From Anas platyrhynchos (taxonomy: Eukaryota > Chordata > Aves > Anseriformes > Anatidae): a stretch of 64,000 nt of DNA. The position numbers were made by a program, and so were the translations under genes. Under the pieces are notes generated by a model, which was not told the origin of the DNA, ran no database searches, and saw nothing but the letters and a program-made list of their open reading frames with translations. The stretch spans positions 2,641,001 to 2,705,000 of the forward strand of contig NC_092611.1 in NCBI RefSeq assembly GCF_047663525.1, read 5' to 3'. Shown piece after piece: positions 13,301 to 27,800 of this stretch. How positions within the stretch are numbered: position 1 is the first letter of the stretch; each line of letters opens with the position of its first letter.

Positions 13301-15789
13301 GGCGCATAACCAGGTCCTGGTGCTGGCTAAACTTCAGGAAGAGAGCAACCCCTGGCACAAAGCAAGCTATCTTGCTTCTACAGACCTCTGGTCTGTTGAT
13401 AGCAATAGTGATTTCTTATGTGTGTGTTTTATCAGAAAAAGAACAGTCAGAAGAAATTCCAGCGCTCAGAGAGCTCAGTATTAAAGCCTGAAGCTGTGCA
13501 CTGTAGTGGAACGATAAGTTTTCTATAGCAAGCATGTTAGAGATGCTCTCACCTTCATCCCTCCTGTTAGGGAAATAATCTTCATGTGTTTTCTACAACC
13601 ATGCTCCCATGTTTTTCTACAAGCCACTCAGCTCAGCTCTTGGAATCCACTCACTCATAAGGGGAGCAAAGGATTCCTGCTGGACTGCTGCTGGTTTTCG
13701 CAGTGCCACACTCAGCCTCAGGGATACAGAGGCAATAGCGCTGCAGAGAAATCCCTTCCAAAACCCCATGGGAGGGAGAAGCAAAGACAACATTTTAAGA
13801 ACATACGTACAAATAGCCAGGCATCTCCACACTGGAAATTCTTTACTTCAAACATCTCAACACAAGATTCACCAGAAAATGTGAATATACCTTCTCTGAA
13901 CACATCACCGCTTCCACCAATTTTACTGAGATTATTTCAGCTTTAAATTTCCACGTGCCCAAGTAAGCAAACTGGTGGCCTGTGTTCTTTGAAATAAGCT
14001 ACATGGATTTTAAAACACCATCCAAAAACATGAGTAAGCTTGGCTTTTTTTTTTTTTTTTTTTTTTTTTTAAGTTAAAGATAATAAATACCAGGCTTATC
14101 TATAATATCTGTCAGGCTTCTCAAGACTGCTTGTAATCACTCCAATCTGAATGTTCATTTCCTTAACTGATTTCCAAAACAACTGCTGAGGTGCTAAACT
14201 GGACAAAGTAAAGTCTGGCACACCAGCACGCAGCAATCTTTCGCTTTTCAAACCCCTACCTTGAAAATCTGCATTTGACACTGTTGGGCCACACTGACCA
14301 ACCAGACAAAGTTTAGCAAGAACGAATGCCAGATTCTTTACCTGGGAGGGGACAACCCTGCCTGTATGTACAGCACTGGGTACAAGAGGCTGGAAAGCAG
14401 CTGCAGAAAGGGATCTGGGGGTTCTGGTTGACAGCAAGGTGAAGATAGATCAACACAGTGCTCTGGACACCAAAAGGGCCAACCCCTGGGGTGCCTCAGG
14501 CATGGCGCTGCTAGCTGGTGCTAAGGGAAGGGACAGTCCATCTGCGCTCTGCCTCATGAGGCCTCACCTCAGGCACTGTGTGCAGGTTTGGGCACCACAG
14601 TATGAAAAGGACATAAAACTACTAGAGAGTGCCCAAAGGAGGGCTAAAAAGATGGTGAAGGGTCTGGAGGGGAAGATGTGTGAGGAGTGGCTGAGGTCCC
14701 TTGGTTTGTTCAGCCCAAAGCAGAGCAGGCCGAGGGGAGGCCTCATGGCAACCTGCAGCTCCCTCACGAGGGGAGCAGAGGGGCAGGCGCTGAGCTCTGC
14801 TCTCTGGGGACAGTGACAGGACCCGAGGGATGGAGCTGGGACAGGGGAGGGTCATGCTGGGTGTTAGGGAAAGGTTCTGCACCGAAAGGTGACCAGGCCC
14901 TGAAACAGGCTCCCCAGGGATGTGGTCACAGAATTGAGCCTTTGTTTAAGAGGCGTTTGGACAACACTCTCAGACACATGGATTGATGTTTGGGTTGTCC
15001 TGCGTGAACCCAGGAGTTGGACTCAGCGATCCTTATGGGTCCCTTCCAACTTAGGGTATTCTGCGATTCTGTAACACCTTCTACTTCACATCCCTGACAG
15101 TGCAGAAGACATGAAGAATGCTTATTGACTTCTTTGCTTTTCATTGCTTGACGTAGTGAAACAGCATATTTTTCAGGTTTCTTTACATCTTTGAAAGACA
15201 CAACCTGAGTCAGTTTGATCTGAGTCTGACTTCCTTGCTTCTCAGAGGGGCAAGGAAAAAAAGCCACTTTCAGCAAATCACTGTGTTGGAAAATGCTCTG
15301 TGCTTCCACTGAGCACGTAAGATTGGCTTATCACCAGCATGCTTCACAAAATGCCCAAGAGTTCAGAGACACACGTGAATTTTAGAGACCTTGGGAGGAG
15401 AAAATAAAACCCCAGCTCTGGACAGTCTGATCCAGCCATGCATCTACACAACAGAACTCTGGAAGAGAAGATCAGACAGTATGAACACACCACATGCTCC
15501 TCTGAGCCTTGACCTCAAAACATTCAGGTTTATTTTCAATGCAACTCCCTAAGGCACATCCTGAAGGTGAAATTAACCATGAGGAGCTTCTTAGGACTGT
15601 TCTAAGAGGTGACAATAATGATTAGTGAAAAAAATATATATTTTTCTCCAGTTGCTAACTGGAATTTGCTCCACATTAAGGAAAACAAAAGTGACCATCA
15701 GGTACAGGCTAATCCTGGAAAATTAATCTGAAGAGAAGAATTTGATAAAGCTAAGCCATTACAAAGGTCACTTTAAAAAATCTTCCAAG

Positions 15790-15820
<31 letters not shown>

Positions 15821-18800
15821 GTAACTGAGTAATTTTAAAAAAGTTATATTACTAGCTAGGGACACTATGTAGATGTGTACAGCAACGATGAATTATCATC
15901 ATAGACAAGCTCACTTTCCAGCATAGGAAATACTTTAGCCAACCCTATAAAGGGGTTGGTGGTGTAAGACACCATGGTCCACATGTGTTCCCACCCTAAA
16001 GAGCCTGCAAGCCAATTTGAAATAGCTCACTTCATCACATTCTGATCTGCAGTTACCCTATGAGTATTAAAATATGACAGGCTGGAAGAAAGTAGCTCTG
16101 GTCTGAAGAATTACGGCACAATTCCTGTCATTTTTTGAAATACTCTGTGTTATTGTTGGCAAGGCAATGGAGATTCACATGCTCAAAACATTTTAAATGC
16201 TCCAGTATTTGTCAGATTAAACCAATCCAAACGGTTACAAGTCAGATCTGGAAAGTTATAAAAATAAAAATCACGAGCTTTGGCATGCCTTCCCACCAAG
16301 GAGGGAAAATGCATGAACTTTTCATGCAAGCATTACTCACACCAAGCCAAGTCAACAATACACACTACTACAGGGATGGTGTCATGTCAGTCTCTTTCCT
16401 CCACCTATATTCTCCTTTTGATCCATTTTAAATATCTAGTCAGTGTGCACCATTGCACATGTAAACACCTAGGTATCCAAGTTATGATCCTGTAATTGGT
16501 TTAGTGGAAAAAAGTGTTACGACAAAGAATGCTTTATAAAAAATTTTTTCCCTTATGTCCAAAGGGGCAAAATTCAGGCAAGTTCGGGCAGATGGAAAAA
16601 ACAGATCATAAATACACTGAAGAGTTTGGACTCATCTCATGATAACCACAGCCTGCCCACACGTCCCTAACAGTTCTGTTGTGTATTTTATCCACTTTTT
16701 AAGTCCTTGCATTCATGCAGTGAGTCTTATTTGCTGTATGATGAAGCCAAGAATGGACAAAGTTGTGAAGCTTTTCAGATGTTCTGAGGTAACTGGAATA
16801 ATGCATAAAGCAGATCCAACTGTATGAATAGTCTTGCACAATGTATTTATAATTATAATCAGAAGTTTCAAATATCCTCCCTCCTGCAAAATATCCCCAG
16901 GGAAATACATTCCAGGGTAAAACATTCATAAATTACTTACTGAGTGTCTTCTGAAGATTCCTGTTTTATCTTTAATGTTCTTTTTGTGGTAGGCATTTCA
17001 TCTGAAAGGTAGAATTCCAACACACAGTTATGTTTTAAATAATGTTCCTGGTGGTTTTTTCTTCCCTTTTTTTTTTTTTTTGTGCGTATGTCTGTGTGTG
17101 TGTTTTTTCAGGCTGAAATTAAAATCAAGCTTACTTCCTAAGTCCACTAAATTCTGCCACATACACAAGACAGCTCCAGATCCTACATCCTTCTTACGAG
17201 AAAAAAAAATTCTTTCATATGACATGGTCAGTTACAAGATCTGAATCTCCCTCTGCAAGTGCAAAACCTTTCAAGGACAATAGCACAATTCCTGTTATTA
17301 AGTCACAAGTCAATTCAATTACAAACTACATTGTGGGGAAAAAAAAAGAAGAGAAACTATCCTGCTTTCAATAGCACATTTGAAGAGCAAGCACCAGAAC
17401 AAATGCATCTGTATTCCATTTAGATTTTGTGTGCTAAATGCTTTCCTCATAAATTCTTTGAACATTAAGAATATTGTAAGCCTCAGTGCACCCAAATGCC
17501 TCTGTAATACAACTGAATGAAAATGGTGACAAACTAGAAGACCACAGTTTGAGTCACCAGAACAACTAGATGGAGTTAGCTGTCGTTTACTTATGTTTTG
17601 AAACATCATCATCTCCCCACCATTTCTCTCCTAAGAGAAATTCTCTCACCATATTTCTGACTCCTAAACGCCTTAGGGAAGAACTCTAAGAGAACTAGAA
17701 TATGCTTAATTTGCAAGTTGGCTGTTTTAATATCAAATTGCAATTTAATCCTCTCTCAAAGCATCTGCATCCACTGGTCCCCTGAACACAGATGTATATA
17801 GGTATGTGACTGCAACTCCCATTCCTGTTCAGCCTACAAATCACAAGGAAAGGCACACCAACAGCTTTTTCCCAATTCATCTTCTAACTACTGCCTCACC
17901 TGAGTCTCTGCTGAATTTGATCAAGTTTCCGACACGTAAATAAGACCTGTTTCTCTACGCTTACACAAGGGAAGAATATGTACGATAAGGTCCATAGCTC
18001 AAGAGATACAAGTATGCTTAAGGAAACCCACTTTTTCACTGCAGCTGGACAAAACTGCCCAGATTCATGTGCTTTCTTTTTTGATTAAGAATATGGTCAT
18101 TGGCTCCATTTGACAACTTTAAATAAACCACAGGCAACAAGTAAATCTCCAGATCAATTAATGTACTGACTCTTACTCAGAGAAACTGACACCACTAAAT
18201 CAAGCAGGAACAGCATGTGAGCTTGCTTACTTTTTGAAGGCCACATCTGGATATAAGCAAATTTACATGTTTAAATCTAACATACCAGTTACGATAAATG
18301 GGAAGAAGGAGAAACATTCTTATAGTCCTTGGCATCAACAGCAGCAGCTTGGACATCGTTGACCTGACCTTGTTCACCCCTCTGATTATTACCCATTAGC
18401 GATAATTCAGGCTGGCAGAAATGAAATTGCTGAGAGAAGCCTGAGGGCTATCAAAAGGGACTTCAGGGGATGGAGTGGGTGTGGAGGTGGTGTTTTCTTC
18501 AATCCCTTCAGTGGTGGAGAGGGATACTGAGCAGACATGGAATGCCCAGCTGATTAATACATGGCTGAAAGGCTGGTGCTGTCACAGCAGTTTTGTTGGT
18601 TTTGTTTTTTTTTTTTTTTGATCTTGGGGAGGTTTACTCAGCACCTAGCCTCATGGCTCCAGATGGGTCCCACCTGTCCCAAAGGGGAAAACAGACTCTA
18701 GCCTGAGAACCGGCAGGGCTCATCAAGAGGGCTTTAAACTAGGTATAAAGGGGGACAGGGGGAACAGAGACTCAGCAGAGATAAGCCTGGTGGAGCAGTC

Positions 18801-21800
18801 CCAGGGTTGAGGGTGAAGGCAACGGTGCAACACAAGTGCATCTACACCAATGACTGCAGCATGGGCAACAAACAGGAGGAGCTGGAAGCCATTGTGCAGC
18901 AGGCAAACTATGACCTAGTCGCCACCACTGAAACGTAGTGGGACCACTCCTGTAACTGGAGTGCTGCAGTGGATGCCTACAAGCTCTTCAGAAGGGATAG
19001 GCAGCTAAGGAGGGGCAGTGGCGTAGCTCTCTGTATTAGAGACTTTTTCAATGCTGTTGACCTCAAGGTTGGGAACAAAAAGGTAGAGTCCTTGTGGAAA
19101 AGGATCAGGGGGTTGGCCAACAAGGCGGGCATCCTGGTGGGGGTCTGTTACAGACTGCCAAACCAGGATGAAGAGACACCGGAGGAGTTCTCCAAGCAGC
19201 TGGCAGAAGTCACTCAATCTCCAGCACTCGTCCTCGTGGCCAACTTTAACTTCCCAGACATATGTTGGAAAAACAATACAGTCCTGAGGAAGCAGTCTAG
19301 GAGGTTCCTGGAGTCAGGAAGCTCTCTTCCATGCACTCAGCTGATTATTGTGCCTTCCAGAGAGGGTGCCCCGCTAGACCTGCTGTTCACAAACAGAGAA
19401 GGACTGGTGGGGGATGTGGTGGTAGGGAAGAAATCTTGGGCAGAGTGACCATGACATGGTAGAGTTCAATATTATTGGAGAAGTCAGAAGGGGCATCAGT
19501 AAAACTGCTACCTTGGACTTCTGAAGGGCAGACTTCGACTTGTTTAGGACACTGGTAGGGAGGGTCCCTTGGGGGGCAGTCCCAAAGGGCAGAAGGGTTC
19601 AGAAAGGCTGGACACTCCTGAAAAAGGAAGTCTTCAAGGTGCTGGAGCAGGCTGTCCCATGTGCCGTAAGATGAGCCGGTGGGGAAGAAGACTGGTGTAA
19701 CTGAACCAGGGACTTTTGCTGTGTCTTCAGGAGAAAAAGAGAGTTTATGCCTGCTGGAAGAAGGGGCAGGCAACTCAGGGAGAATACAAGGAAGCTGCCA
19801 CGATATGAAGAGAAAGGATCAGGAAGGCCAAAGCCTAGCACAAGCTCAACCTGGCCACTAAGGTTAAGGATAACAAAAAATGTTTTTCTAAATAGATTAA
19901 TGGCAAGAGGAGAGCCAAAGAGAATCTCCAGTCTTTACTGGATGCAGGGGGGAACACGACTGCTGAGGAGAAGGAAAAGAAGGAGGTTCTTAATGCCTTC
20001 TTTGCATCTGTCTTTACTAGCCAGACCACTGATCCTCAGAGTACTCGGCCTCCTGACCTGGAAGTCTGGGATGAGGAGCAGAAGAAATACCCAAAAGTTC
20101 AGGTGGAAACAGAGACCTGCTGCTCCACCTGGACTGTCACAGGTCCATGGCACCAGATGAGATCCACCTGAGGGTGCTGAGGGAGTTGTCAGATGTGATT
20201 GCATTGCCACTTTCCATCACCTATCAGCAGTCATGGTCATCTGGAAAGGTCCTACATGTCTGAAGACTTGATAATGGGATGCCCATCTATACAAACTGTC
20301 ATAAAGAGGACCCATGAAAAAACAGGCCTATCAATCTGACCTCGGTGCCTTTCTGGTGATGGAACAGGTCATCTTGAAGGCAATCATGCTATGTATGCAG
20401 CACCACTGGGGGATTAGGCCCAGTCAACATGGGTTCACAAAAGGCAAGTCCTGCCTGACCAACCTCATCTCCTATGACTGGTGACCCACCTGGTGGATGA
20501 GGGAAAGGCTGTGGATGCAGTCTACCTGGACTTCAGCAAGGCCTCTGACATGGTCTCCCACAGTATTCTCCCGGAGAGGCTGGCAGCCCATGGCTATGAA
20601 TGGTACACTCTTCTGCTGGGTTAAAAACTGGCTGGACAGATGGGCCCAGAGAGTGGTGGTGAATGGATTGAAATCCAGCTGGCAGTGATCAGTGGTGCTT
20701 CCCAGGGGTGGGTGTTAGGGCCCATCCTCTTTAATGTCTTTGATGACTTGGATGAGGGAACTGAGCGCACCCTCTGTAAGTTTGCAAACAACACCAAGCT
20801 GGGGGGAAGTGTCAACCTGCTGGAAGGTAGGAAGGCCCTGCAAAGGGACCTGGACAGGATGGGTCGATGGGCAGAGGCCAAGGGATGAGGTTCAACATGG
20901 CCAAGTGCCGGGTCCTGCACTTTGGCCACAACAACCCCATGCAGCGCTACAGGCTGGGGCAGAGTAACTCAAAAGCTGTGCAGAGGAAAAGGAGATGGGG
21001 GTGTTGGTTGATGCTCACCTGCACATGAGCCAGCAGTGTGCCCAGGTGGCCAAGAAGGCCAGCGGCCTCCTGGCTTGTGTCAGGAACAGTGCAGCCAGCA
21101 GGAACAGGGAGGTGATCATTCCCCTGTACTCTGCTCTGGTGAGGCCACACCTTGAGTGCTGTGTTTAGCTTTGGGCCCCTCACTACAAGAAGGAAATTGA
21201 GTGCCTGGAATGTGTCCACAGCAGGGCTACAAAGCTGGTGAAGGACCTGGAACACAAGTCCCGTGAGGAGCAGCTGAGGGAGCTGGGGTTGGTTAGTCTG
21301 GAAAAGAGGAGGCTCAGGGCAGACCTTATCGCTCTCTACAACTACCTGAAAGGAAGCTGTAGGGAGCTGAGGGTTAGCCTCTTCTTGCAGATAACTAGTG
21401 ACAGGACTAGGGGAAATGGCCTCGAGTTGCACCACGGGAGGTTCAGGTTGAAAATTACGAAACATTTCTTCTCAGAGAGTAGTCAGGCATTGGGACGGGT
21501 TGCCCAGGGAGGTGATGGCATGACTGTCCCTGGAGGTGTTCAAGGAAAGGTTGGAGCTGGTGCTTCGGGACATGGTTTAGTGGGTGACATTAGCAGTACA
21601 GTGATGACTAGACTAGATGATCTTGGAGGTCTTTTTCAATCTTAATGGTTCTATGATGCTAAATCCTGCTCATACTTAAGCGAACAGCATTTGAATGGTA
21701 GCTGGCACTCAAAGGCCTCCAAAGCAGAATATTGCTGACAGGGAAAACATCTGGTAAAACCAAGGTAGTGGGTGGAAGGAAAGGAGAGACAGGGAATGCA

Positions 21801-24800
21801 TTTTATTTTCCAAGGTTTCTGGCCACATAACCCTTTTCTCCTGATCTGGATATTCCACCAGCCTTCAAGAACCACTGTTTGCTTTTGGTGATGAACAGGG
21901 AGCCATTTCTCTCCCTTTTCTCTCCATAGAGATTAGCTGTTTAGCATCTGAGCACATTATGTCCCAAACATCAAAATCAGTACTGTATGAATGCAGAGCA
22001 CAGGTAACATCAGAGGGTAGAGACGCACTAATGGGATTTCTTACCCAATTCCTGTTCACCGGTCTGGTAGCAATGAAGATCCTGACTGTGGTTTCCCCAG
22101 TCCTCCTGCGAATACTCTTCCATCGTGCTGCCATCTGACTCCAGCTCTTGGTACAAGCCACTGCTGTTAATGAGGACAGGCTGGCAGGGCTGTGAATCCC
22201 ATCCTCCCTGTCCAAACACCTGCTCCAGCTGTTCAAATGTGTAGCTGCTTTTCCTCTTCCCGACACCATGCTCCTTCACACGGCTGTAACACCTGCGAAG
22301 GGTCTAAGACAGAAAACTGTATGTTAATCACCCGGAGGCGATGCTTCAGAAGAGCACACATTCACTTGCAGACAGTTACACAACTGCTAGGCAGAGTTTA
22401 GGTTTTTACTTTTGCTGCTCAGTATTTGCCACACGCTCACAAGCTAAATGCAAGGCTGTCAAGTTAATCTACACCTGGCAGGAAGCATCGTTTTTATCCG
22501 AGGTTCCTGATGCAGTGTTTTAGCTTTAACATCTACAACACAGAACAAAGTTGCATAGCAGCTACAGGTTCATCAGATTTAACTTGGGCAACTTATTCTC
22601 CTCCCCACTTCAGAGTCCCCAGACCTGTTATGTAACAAAGGGAAAAAAAAAATAGATCCCCAGTCAGAGATACCAACCAGCCAAGAAAATGCACACCTAT
22701 TACAAGGAGGAGAAAGCAGAGCTGGTGTCGTGGCCACAGCTTGGAGAAGGTGAAGCAGGGAGGAGAAGGAAAGGAAGGAAGAAAGAAAGAGTCCCCAAAA
22801 GCACAGACAGTCCAACCTTCCTTACTCTGGTAAGAAGGCATAAGGTACAAAATGTATGCCTAAGCTATTCAGCTAATAAAATATATATTACTTACATATT
22901 TTGCATTCCTTACTAACTCACTCTGTCTCTTGTGAAGCTGCTGAAATTTAAAAGAGGTCAAATCAATAATGCTCCAAATTCCCAGACTTCGACATCAATC
23001 ATTAAGAAACAGTACTCAGGTGGCTCTGTCTAATAATCCATTACAACTAATTTCAGTGCAGAGGTCAAAACCTCCAATAAAGACAGATGCAAAAACCCGT
23101 TTGGGTTTTGGTGATCTCTGCAGCATCCTGTACTGATGGCCAAGTTGGCAGCTATGCATAGCACAAAGCCGTAACAAGCCTATGAATTCCATCCACATTT
23201 CCCCCCTAATCCAGAGCTACAGGCAAGCTATTTGGGGGGGAAGTCTTTCTAAGCATCCCCCAATGTGTTTTTAATTCAACCACCACTCTGCTTTTAAAAG
23301 ATAACATCCTGCTCCAGGTTTACTGTGTCTGAGCAATTTGCCATTTGGTAAATTTCTAGAAAGCGTTTTTTCCACATTATATTTCTTGGATTGTTCAGGT
23401 GCTAACTTAAATGGCAATCAGAGCCGCCTCTAGAGTTCAAAAGAGGCATTCATTTGGGAATAACTAGTCATGTCACCTTGTCTTCTGGAGGAGGACTACA
23501 GCCCTTAAATGACTAGCAAGTACACAGCATTGCATAAAATGTTTGGTTTTCCCCCAAAAGGAACCTTACATCTCCAGAAAGCTCAAACGTACCTAATGCT
23601 CCTCATATACTGGTTTAACAGCATCAGCAGGAGAGGAATATATTTCTAACCAGTTTCCTCGTGATATTCAGAGCCCTGGGGGGAGCAGCAAAGCTGCTAA
23701 GCAGCAAGTCAGTTTTACCCTGCTGTTTCAAAAACAAAACACAACAGAAAACCCACATAAGCACAAAGGCAGCAATAAGCACAAGAGTTATATTCCATGG
23801 TTTAGGAGGAGAACCTGAAAGCTTTCACCTCACCCGCTGTTGGGAGGCTTCAAAGCAGAGACCCCTTCTTCCAGCACGGCAGAGGCAGTTTCAGACCACT
23901 GCAGTTCAGGTCACAAGAGCTACAGCCCAAGTGACATCTAAGCATGATTTTCTAGCAGCCACTTTGGAAGAGTGATTGGGGCAGCCGAACATGTCAGCAT
24001 TTTGAGGTTTGGTGACCAGATTTTGCCTTTACTACATCTCAGGATAAGCAGGCAGATCCTCTTTGGATGGACACCACCAAATTTTAAGATTCCTTCACCT
24101 CTGTTGCAAATAGGGTAGAAAACAACCGTCTACGTAATCCTGAAACCAAGAACCCATCCAAGAAAAACATCAACTGTCACTGGGGACAACTTCCATTCCC
24201 AGCGGCTGGGCGTACAGATAAGCTCGGTTGTTAAAAGTTGGCACCAAGAACCCCTCAGGAACACTGAGGCAGTTTTAAATGATCAGGTTTGACCTGTGCT
24301 TCCCCTTCAGAGAAGTGCACTCAAGAATATATTGCCTATCTCTTAATCTAACTTCTCTCCACTCAGTTCAAAGCTCAGAGCAATACAGACAAACTCATAT
24401 ATCAGGCCCAACTCTCTTTTTAAAATCCATACAAGACAGATTTGGGAAATATGCTTCCCAATTTCTAATTCCTACATCTGCCCCAACTCATGCACTGGAG
24501 CTAACTACAGTTAGAGTTTCTAGCTGATTTTGTTAGCAGTCAAGCAAAACAAACAATCTTTAGCACAAAAAGCCTGTATTCTTGGACAAGCTCTTTTGGA
24601 AAGGCTCAACATCTGCAGTCGCTTGCTCTATTTTAAGTGTGTTTCAAACAACACTCCCTACCAATTGAGTTATCGAGTATCTCACACTGAGCTGCAGCCT
24701 GCAAATAGCTATTCCATTCAGGTTATGAACAGGTTTATTTTGTCATGAATAAGTGAACTGAGCATCAACAGAGACCAGTATAAAAACTAAAGGGAGTGAT

Positions 24801-27800
24801 GGAAAGGGCGGGGGCAAAAATAAGCAAGCAATATTCTTGGTCAAGAGTACTTCTGAGGTTACTGCCCAGATGACTCTGGACAAGGCTGAGTGATCCACCT
24901 GCTGGATCCACCTCCACTTTTGCTGATACGTTATCCAAAGTTTGAGCATTCAAGCACTTCCCTCCAGCCTTCAAAAGCAGGAGAAAACCTGCAGCCAAGC
25001 AGCTGCTGGCTCCTCGGCCCAGTGTCCTGGAGACTGGAGTTTCCCAGTAACTCTTCCTTCTTGGAGGTGCTCTCCAGTGTCTCCAACAGACAGGCCCTAT
25101 CACCTAAGTGATGTAAACTCCGCGCAACATGATCCAGCTCTCTTTCACAGATGCCCGCAGGCTTCTGCTTCGCAGGGATGAAGTGGACCAGACCAATGGC
25201 TTTCCCTCTGCAGCTCCTGCAACAATTTTCTCCGCTTGTTCTCTCATGAGACCTAAAGAATTGCTCAGACTTCAGCATAAGCTCCCTGGACATTTTGCAG
25301 CACTCCATGGCTTGGACACCCCTTTGCCCCAGCTGGGTATTTTCCTCACTAAGATGTAAGATCTAGTTTTTCCTAACACACCTCCCGGAGTACAGCTCAA
25401 ATCTTACCAGGTGGTTCCTAAAGCAGATATACACATTAACACAGATACAGACAGAAAAACTGCACATTTAGGGCCAGTCTGTTTTCAGTTCCTTGATTAC
25501 TGGTGATCGCGCGGACTGGAAAACAGAGCCTTTTGCTTACTGTTCTGCAACAAAAGGATAGATTACCCCCACTTAAATTATGGTTTAAACAATACATTGA
25601 AATCTAAAGGAGAAGAGAATTAAGAGGCTCAGTGTGGAAGCTTGCCACCTTATGATTTTAGCACTACTTGTAGCTTAGGAGCCCTCACCTCCTCTATGAG
25701 GAGCAAAACCACCTGACAAGTGATTACTCTGCAGGAACTGCAGCACAAAGTTTAGAAATGCTGCTCAGAAACACCCTACTAAGAGGTGTGGAGGGAAGCT
25801 GTAGATGCAGTCCTCCCAGCAAAAAGATGAGGACAAGCTGTGCCACAGCAAGCTTTTCATGTGCAACCCCAGAGAGATGGTCCAAGACAAGAAGCTTCAG
25901 ATCTCTGCTCTGAGATCCACCCTTACTCAGGCGGACGTTACGGGCTCTACCGAGCAGCTGCGTGGTCTATGTATGTGTCTGTATTCAATGGCCATATTTA
26001 CTTATTGGCATCTATTAAATGATAACTGCTGGCCTAGCCCAGGTCCCGGTGGCCCAGAGTAGCACTTAGTGCTATTCAGAATCAACAACATGCTTTCACT
26101 TAATGGAAGAGAGGAGCCCTTGCTGAATTAAGAAAGCAGTATCAAACAGCTGCATGTGGTGCCTCATCATGCCAGGATACTTGCAAGTAACAAAACCATA
26201 CGGGGATGAAAGAAATGGTTCTTCAAGTTTGGGGAGGTTGCACTGCACGTGGGGATGACTGGCAGAGTGAAAGCTCTTGAAGCTCATTTCCATGCTGGCA
26301 AATTGGATCACAAGGAAACAAACAACTACAGATGGCCGATACCTCTGCTCAACATGCTAGATCATGAACTGCCTTTGTTAAAAGATGTGAAAGGCAGGAG
26401 AACAGATGCAAATGGGAATATCACCATAAGAAGCCCTATTTCTGTTGTTTAGGTGTTGTTTCTATCCAGAAAAAAAGAAGAAAGCACAGCTTGAACTCAA
26501 GAAAACCACAGCAGAAAGGCAGCTGAAGACTTCAATGCATCTCAAGCAGTGCCTGAGACACTGAGTCATAGCAATGCTCTACAAAGCACACAAGCAGCCT
26601 CACAGAAACCTACCCTTAAAACTTTGCAGTAGCTGCTGCAGACCTGTCTGAAGACACTCCAGCCCTGCAGGTGGCTGCACATCTGCCAGATCACAGCACT
26701 CAGGGATACGCTGGCAGTCAAAATAAATCATACTTTACACCAAAGAACGAAGCTTCAATTGTATCCTGATGTGCCCCAATGCCCAGAGACTTCCTGACGG
26801 ATTTGGCTCTTGCCCAAGGGTGTCCAGAACAAAACAATGAAAGTGACATGAATGTACTGAGGGGAAAAGGCTGGTCTGGGGAATACAGACAAGTTGCTCA
26901 TCCAATTGAGAAAGGAACCAGAAATTGCTTTGGACAATGACTTGAAGAAGCAAAGTCACACTACAAGACGCAGATGAGATTTTCAGTCAGTACAGGTAAG
27001 CCACATGTTTTTAAGGTGGATTAGTTAGCAAGAGTTGGAACCTAACAAAAAATCACACTGTATTTTTCATCACTGCCAATTTCTAAATCACAATTAAACA
27101 TAGTTAAAATAAGCCTGAACAAGAATGACCTGTAGAGGTCAGTCTAGATGATTATCAAGGTCTTCATACACCCCTTCGCTGAGTGCACATGGCTCCCATT
27201 AGCTCTCTGAACTGCCACAGCAGACATCAAACTATGCTGTCCATTTTGCTTACCAAGACAGCAGAGTTTGGAAACAGCAGCCCCACAAGCTTCAAGATGC
27301 AAGCCTTGTCGTGCTGGCAGGATTTCATGGAGTCCACAAACAGGCATGGCAGGACTTTGCCAGAAACCAAGAGGGAAAGAAGCCAGGTGAAAACAAGCTG
27401 TGGCCTGGCTGGGCAAGGAAGACAGTGCAGAAATGGCAAATTTCCCTGCAGTGGCAGTGGGCTGCACCTCGTGGCTCAAAATAGCCACCTGCAAAGATCC
27501 TCCACTGGCTGCTGATATTACAGAGCTGAGAACAAAATTATTCATACACTTCTCATGGATTTGATGTTGATCAGGCTAGACACCCAGAGAGAAAAAAAGT
27601 TCTCCATTACTGCCTGCAGAAAGACAGACAGTGGGGAACTTCCCTCTCCGGATGGACTCAGCTCCTGGTCTAAGATAGCTCTGGAGGAAAACTACCTAGT
27701 TAGCGCTCATTACCTTGAGAAGGCAAATCAGCAAAACCCTCTCTGCCTTGCCAATCTACAAGAGCAACAACTTCCAGATCTGTAAAGATTTTTGGTGGGA

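Larger units (their letters stand above)
8201..16940 (-). other. MSANTD2: MSANTD2 intron 3
   Basis: Runs from the donor at 16940 (GTAAGT) to the acceptor at 8201. AT-rich, with no open reading of coding character. It contains a CR1 3' fragment (14335-15072), two long T tracts (14045-14070 and 15790-15817), a short CT run near 12698-12712 and a G run near 12444. I see nothing else I can assign. Confidence 0.85.

Noticed and set aside
14045-15817. Two long T tracts as tails of minus-strand retrocopies
   Set aside because: No recognisable gene or SINE body and no target-site duplication visible next to either tract.
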